Assembly (NCBI GenBank): GCA_050945855.1
Contig: JBMNTS010000051.1
Coordinates: 1 to 7,117, forward strand
DNA length: 7,117 bases
Direction of reading: 5' to 3'
From: CAYSNP01 sp050945855
Lineage (GTDB): Bacteria; Bacillota; Clostridia; Christensenellales; DTU072
Shown: positions 5,842-7,117 of the stretch, in pieces
How the letters are laid out: every line of letters begins with the position of its first letter
Numbering within the stretch: the first letter of the stretch is position 1
Position numbers and translations under genes: made by a program
Notes under the pieces: generated by a model
Told to the model about the DNA's origin: nothing
Database searches by the model: none
What the model saw: only the letters and a program-made list of their open reading frames with translations

Positions 5842-7113
5842 ATGTTAAGGATAAGCGGTTGCGGAAAAGTGCTGGGTACGGTTGTGCCGGACAGCGATAA
5901 GAGCATATCGCATCGCGCGATAATGCTCGGCGCTATTGCGGAGGGCAGGAGCAAGGCGCAAAATTTATTGTTTTCCGAGGATGTGAGGGCTACAATAGAG
6001 TGCTTTAAGCAGCTTGGGACCGGTTTTGAATTTGACGGCAATACGGTTACAATTGCTCCCGTTCCGCTGAAAAAGCCCGAAAGCATCCTTTATACCGCCA
6101 ATTCCGGGACTACCACAAGACTGCTTGCGGGCATACTGTCCGCTCAGGCGTTTGACGCTACCTTGTCGGGAGATACTTCTCTCAATTCCAGACCTATGCA
6201 AAGGATACTCACTCCTCTCCGCCTTATGGGCGCAAAAATCAACGCGCGGGAGGACAAGTACTGCCCTTTGCGGATTGAGGGCGGTAAACTGCACGGAATA
6301 GATTATTATCAGGAGGTAGCCTCCGCTCAGCAAAAATCCGCGATACTGCTGGCGGGTTTATACGCCCAAGGCAAAACGCGGGTATTTGAAAATGCGCAAA
6401 GCAGAAATCATACGGAAATTATGCTCCGGGAGATGGGCGCGGATATTGAAATAACGGAAAATTGCATATCCGTCAGCCGCGGCAGACTGCAGGCGACAGA
6501 CCGCAGGGTGCCGGGAGATATCTCTACGGCAGCCTTTTTTATGGCCCTCGCGGCAATAAAGGAAGGGGCGCGCGTCACCATAAAAAACGTGGGGCTCAAT
6601 CCTACCCGTACCGGTATTATTGATATTCTGGAGCAAATGGGCGCGGAAATCACCATTGATTACACAAAAACTGAGGGTGAGGCTTACGGGGATATTACCG
6701 TAACCGGACGAGGCCTGAGGGGGGTGGAAATCGGTGGGCAGATTATCCCCCGCCTTATTGATGAATTGCCCATTATTTGCGTGTGCGCCGCTTTTGCGCA
6801 AGGCACAACGGTTATAAAGGATGCCGCGGAGCTTAAGGTGAAGGAAAGCAACCGCATAAAAAGTATGGTGGAGCAGCTAAGGGCAGGCGGCATTAACGCT
6901 TACGAATTGCCTGACGGTATGGTTATCGAGGGGGGCAAAGGCGAGGGCGGCGATTTTTATTCATACAACGACCATCGCATTGCTATGAGTATGATTATCT
7001 TTGCGCTGTGCGCTCAAGGCGAAAGCACCGTTTCGGGTGAGGAATGTATCGGCATATCCGCGCCCAATTTTGTTTGCGCCTTGAGCGGACTGGCAAAAGA
7101 CAGTATCCGCTAA
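5842..7113 (+). CDS. aroA: 3-phosphoshikimate 1-carboxyvinyltransferase (EPSP synthase), class II-like
   Basis: This enzyme joins phosphoenolpyruvate to shikimate 3-phosphate to form EPSP, step 6 of the pathway. The 423-residue length is normal and the gene is complete. Motifs are DKSISHR (19-25) with Lys20 and Arg25, NSGTTTRLL (87-95), SRPMQRI (116-122), SAQQKSA (161-167), GDIST (225-229), IDELP (306-310) with catalytic Asp307, LKVKESNRI (331-339) with Glu336, and NDHRIAM (376-382). NSGTTTRLL and SAQxKSA point to the class II-like group rather than the E. coli type (NAGTAMRPL). The glycine whose change to alanine gives glyphosate tolerance is kept (Gly89). The usual VPGDKS reads PDSDKS (16-21), an unusual change beside the active-site lysine. 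The ATG follows the pheA TAA with no gap and uses AGGGGG at 5831-5836, five bases upstream. Confidence 0.97.
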   Translation: MLRISGCGKVLGTVVPDSDKSISHRAIMLGAIAEGRSKAQNLLFSEDVRATIECFKQLGTGFEFDGNTVTIAPVPLKKPESILYTANSGTTTRLLAGILSAQAFDATLSGDTSLNSRPMQRILTPLRLMGAKINAREDKYCPLRIEGGKLHGIDYYQEVASAQQKSAILLAGLYAQGKTRVFENAQSRNHTEIMLREMGADIEITENCISVSRGRLQATDRRVPGDISTAAFFMALAAIKEGARVTIKNVGLNPTRTGIIDILEQMGAEITIDYTKTEGEAYGDITVTGRGLRGVEIGGQIIPRLIDELPIICVCAAFAQGTTVIKDAAELKVKESNRIKSMVEQLRAGGINAYELPDGMVIEGGKGEGGDFYSYNDHRIAMSMIIFALCAQGESTVSGEECIGISAPNFVCALSGLAKDSIR

Positions 7114-7117
7114 CCCT

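Noticed and set aside
6358..6801. 147-codon open frame on the minus strand inside aroA
   Set aside because: The sense strand encodes EPSP synthase with conserved motifs throughout, and the antisense product has no recognisable domain.
1..7117. Mobile elements, CRISPR arrays, tRNA or rRNA genes, defence or toxin-antitoxin systems
   Set aside because: No direct repeat series, transposase motif, terminal inverted repeat or structured RNA signature was seen. Genes fill the window apart from two gaps of about 100 bases.

Overview
The window is an aromatic amino acid biosynthesis locus from a bacterium, most likely an uncultivated member of the Clostridia (Bacillota). The evidence is moderate: strong AGGAGG-type ribosome binding sites, a lipobox lipoprotein, a type Ibeta DAHP synthase with a Thermotoga-like layout, a chorismate synthase with the RGGGHFSGR variant that I associate with Clostridia, and a class II-like EPSP synthase. 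Composition is mixed, with GC-rich genes and AT-rich gaps. All genes are on the + strand, and no mobile element, tRNA, rRNA or CRISPR array is visible.

Layout. Positions 1-113 hold the tail of an unseen upstream unit: a terminator-like hairpin and an extended -10 promoter. A lipoprotein of the glycerophosphodiester phosphodiesterase (GDPD) family follows at 114-1043 and looks monocistronic. The 99-base gap after it holds a weak terminator candidate and the best promoter of the window (TTGACT, 16 nt, TATAAT). Six tightly packed genes run from there: aroQ, aroF, aroB, aroC, pheA and aroA. Junctions are a 4-nt overlap, a 1-nt gap, a 12-nt gap, a 14-nt overlap and a direct abutment, so this is almost certainly one operon. 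The last gene ends 4 bases before the window edge.

Function. AroF makes DAHP from phosphoenolpyruvate and erythrose 4-phosphate, AroB makes 3-dehydroquinate, AroQ makes 3-dehydroshikimate, AroA makes EPSP from shikimate 3-phosphate, and AroC makes chorismate. PheA then converts chorismate through prephenate to phenylpyruvate. Steps 4 and 5 (shikimate dehydrogenase and shikimate kinase) and the tyrosine branch are not in the window.

I found no undescribed system. The points worth a second look are residue changes in otherwise standard enzymes: PheA lacks the conserved Glu of its prephenate dehydratase motif and the ESRP motif of its ACT domain, AroF differs at effector positions of its regulatory domain, AroQ lacks two active-site-loop prolines, and AroA has a changed PGDKS motif. 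The mRNA leader of the aro operon appears too short for a T-box or attenuator, which would place regulation at the enzymes or at transcription initiation.
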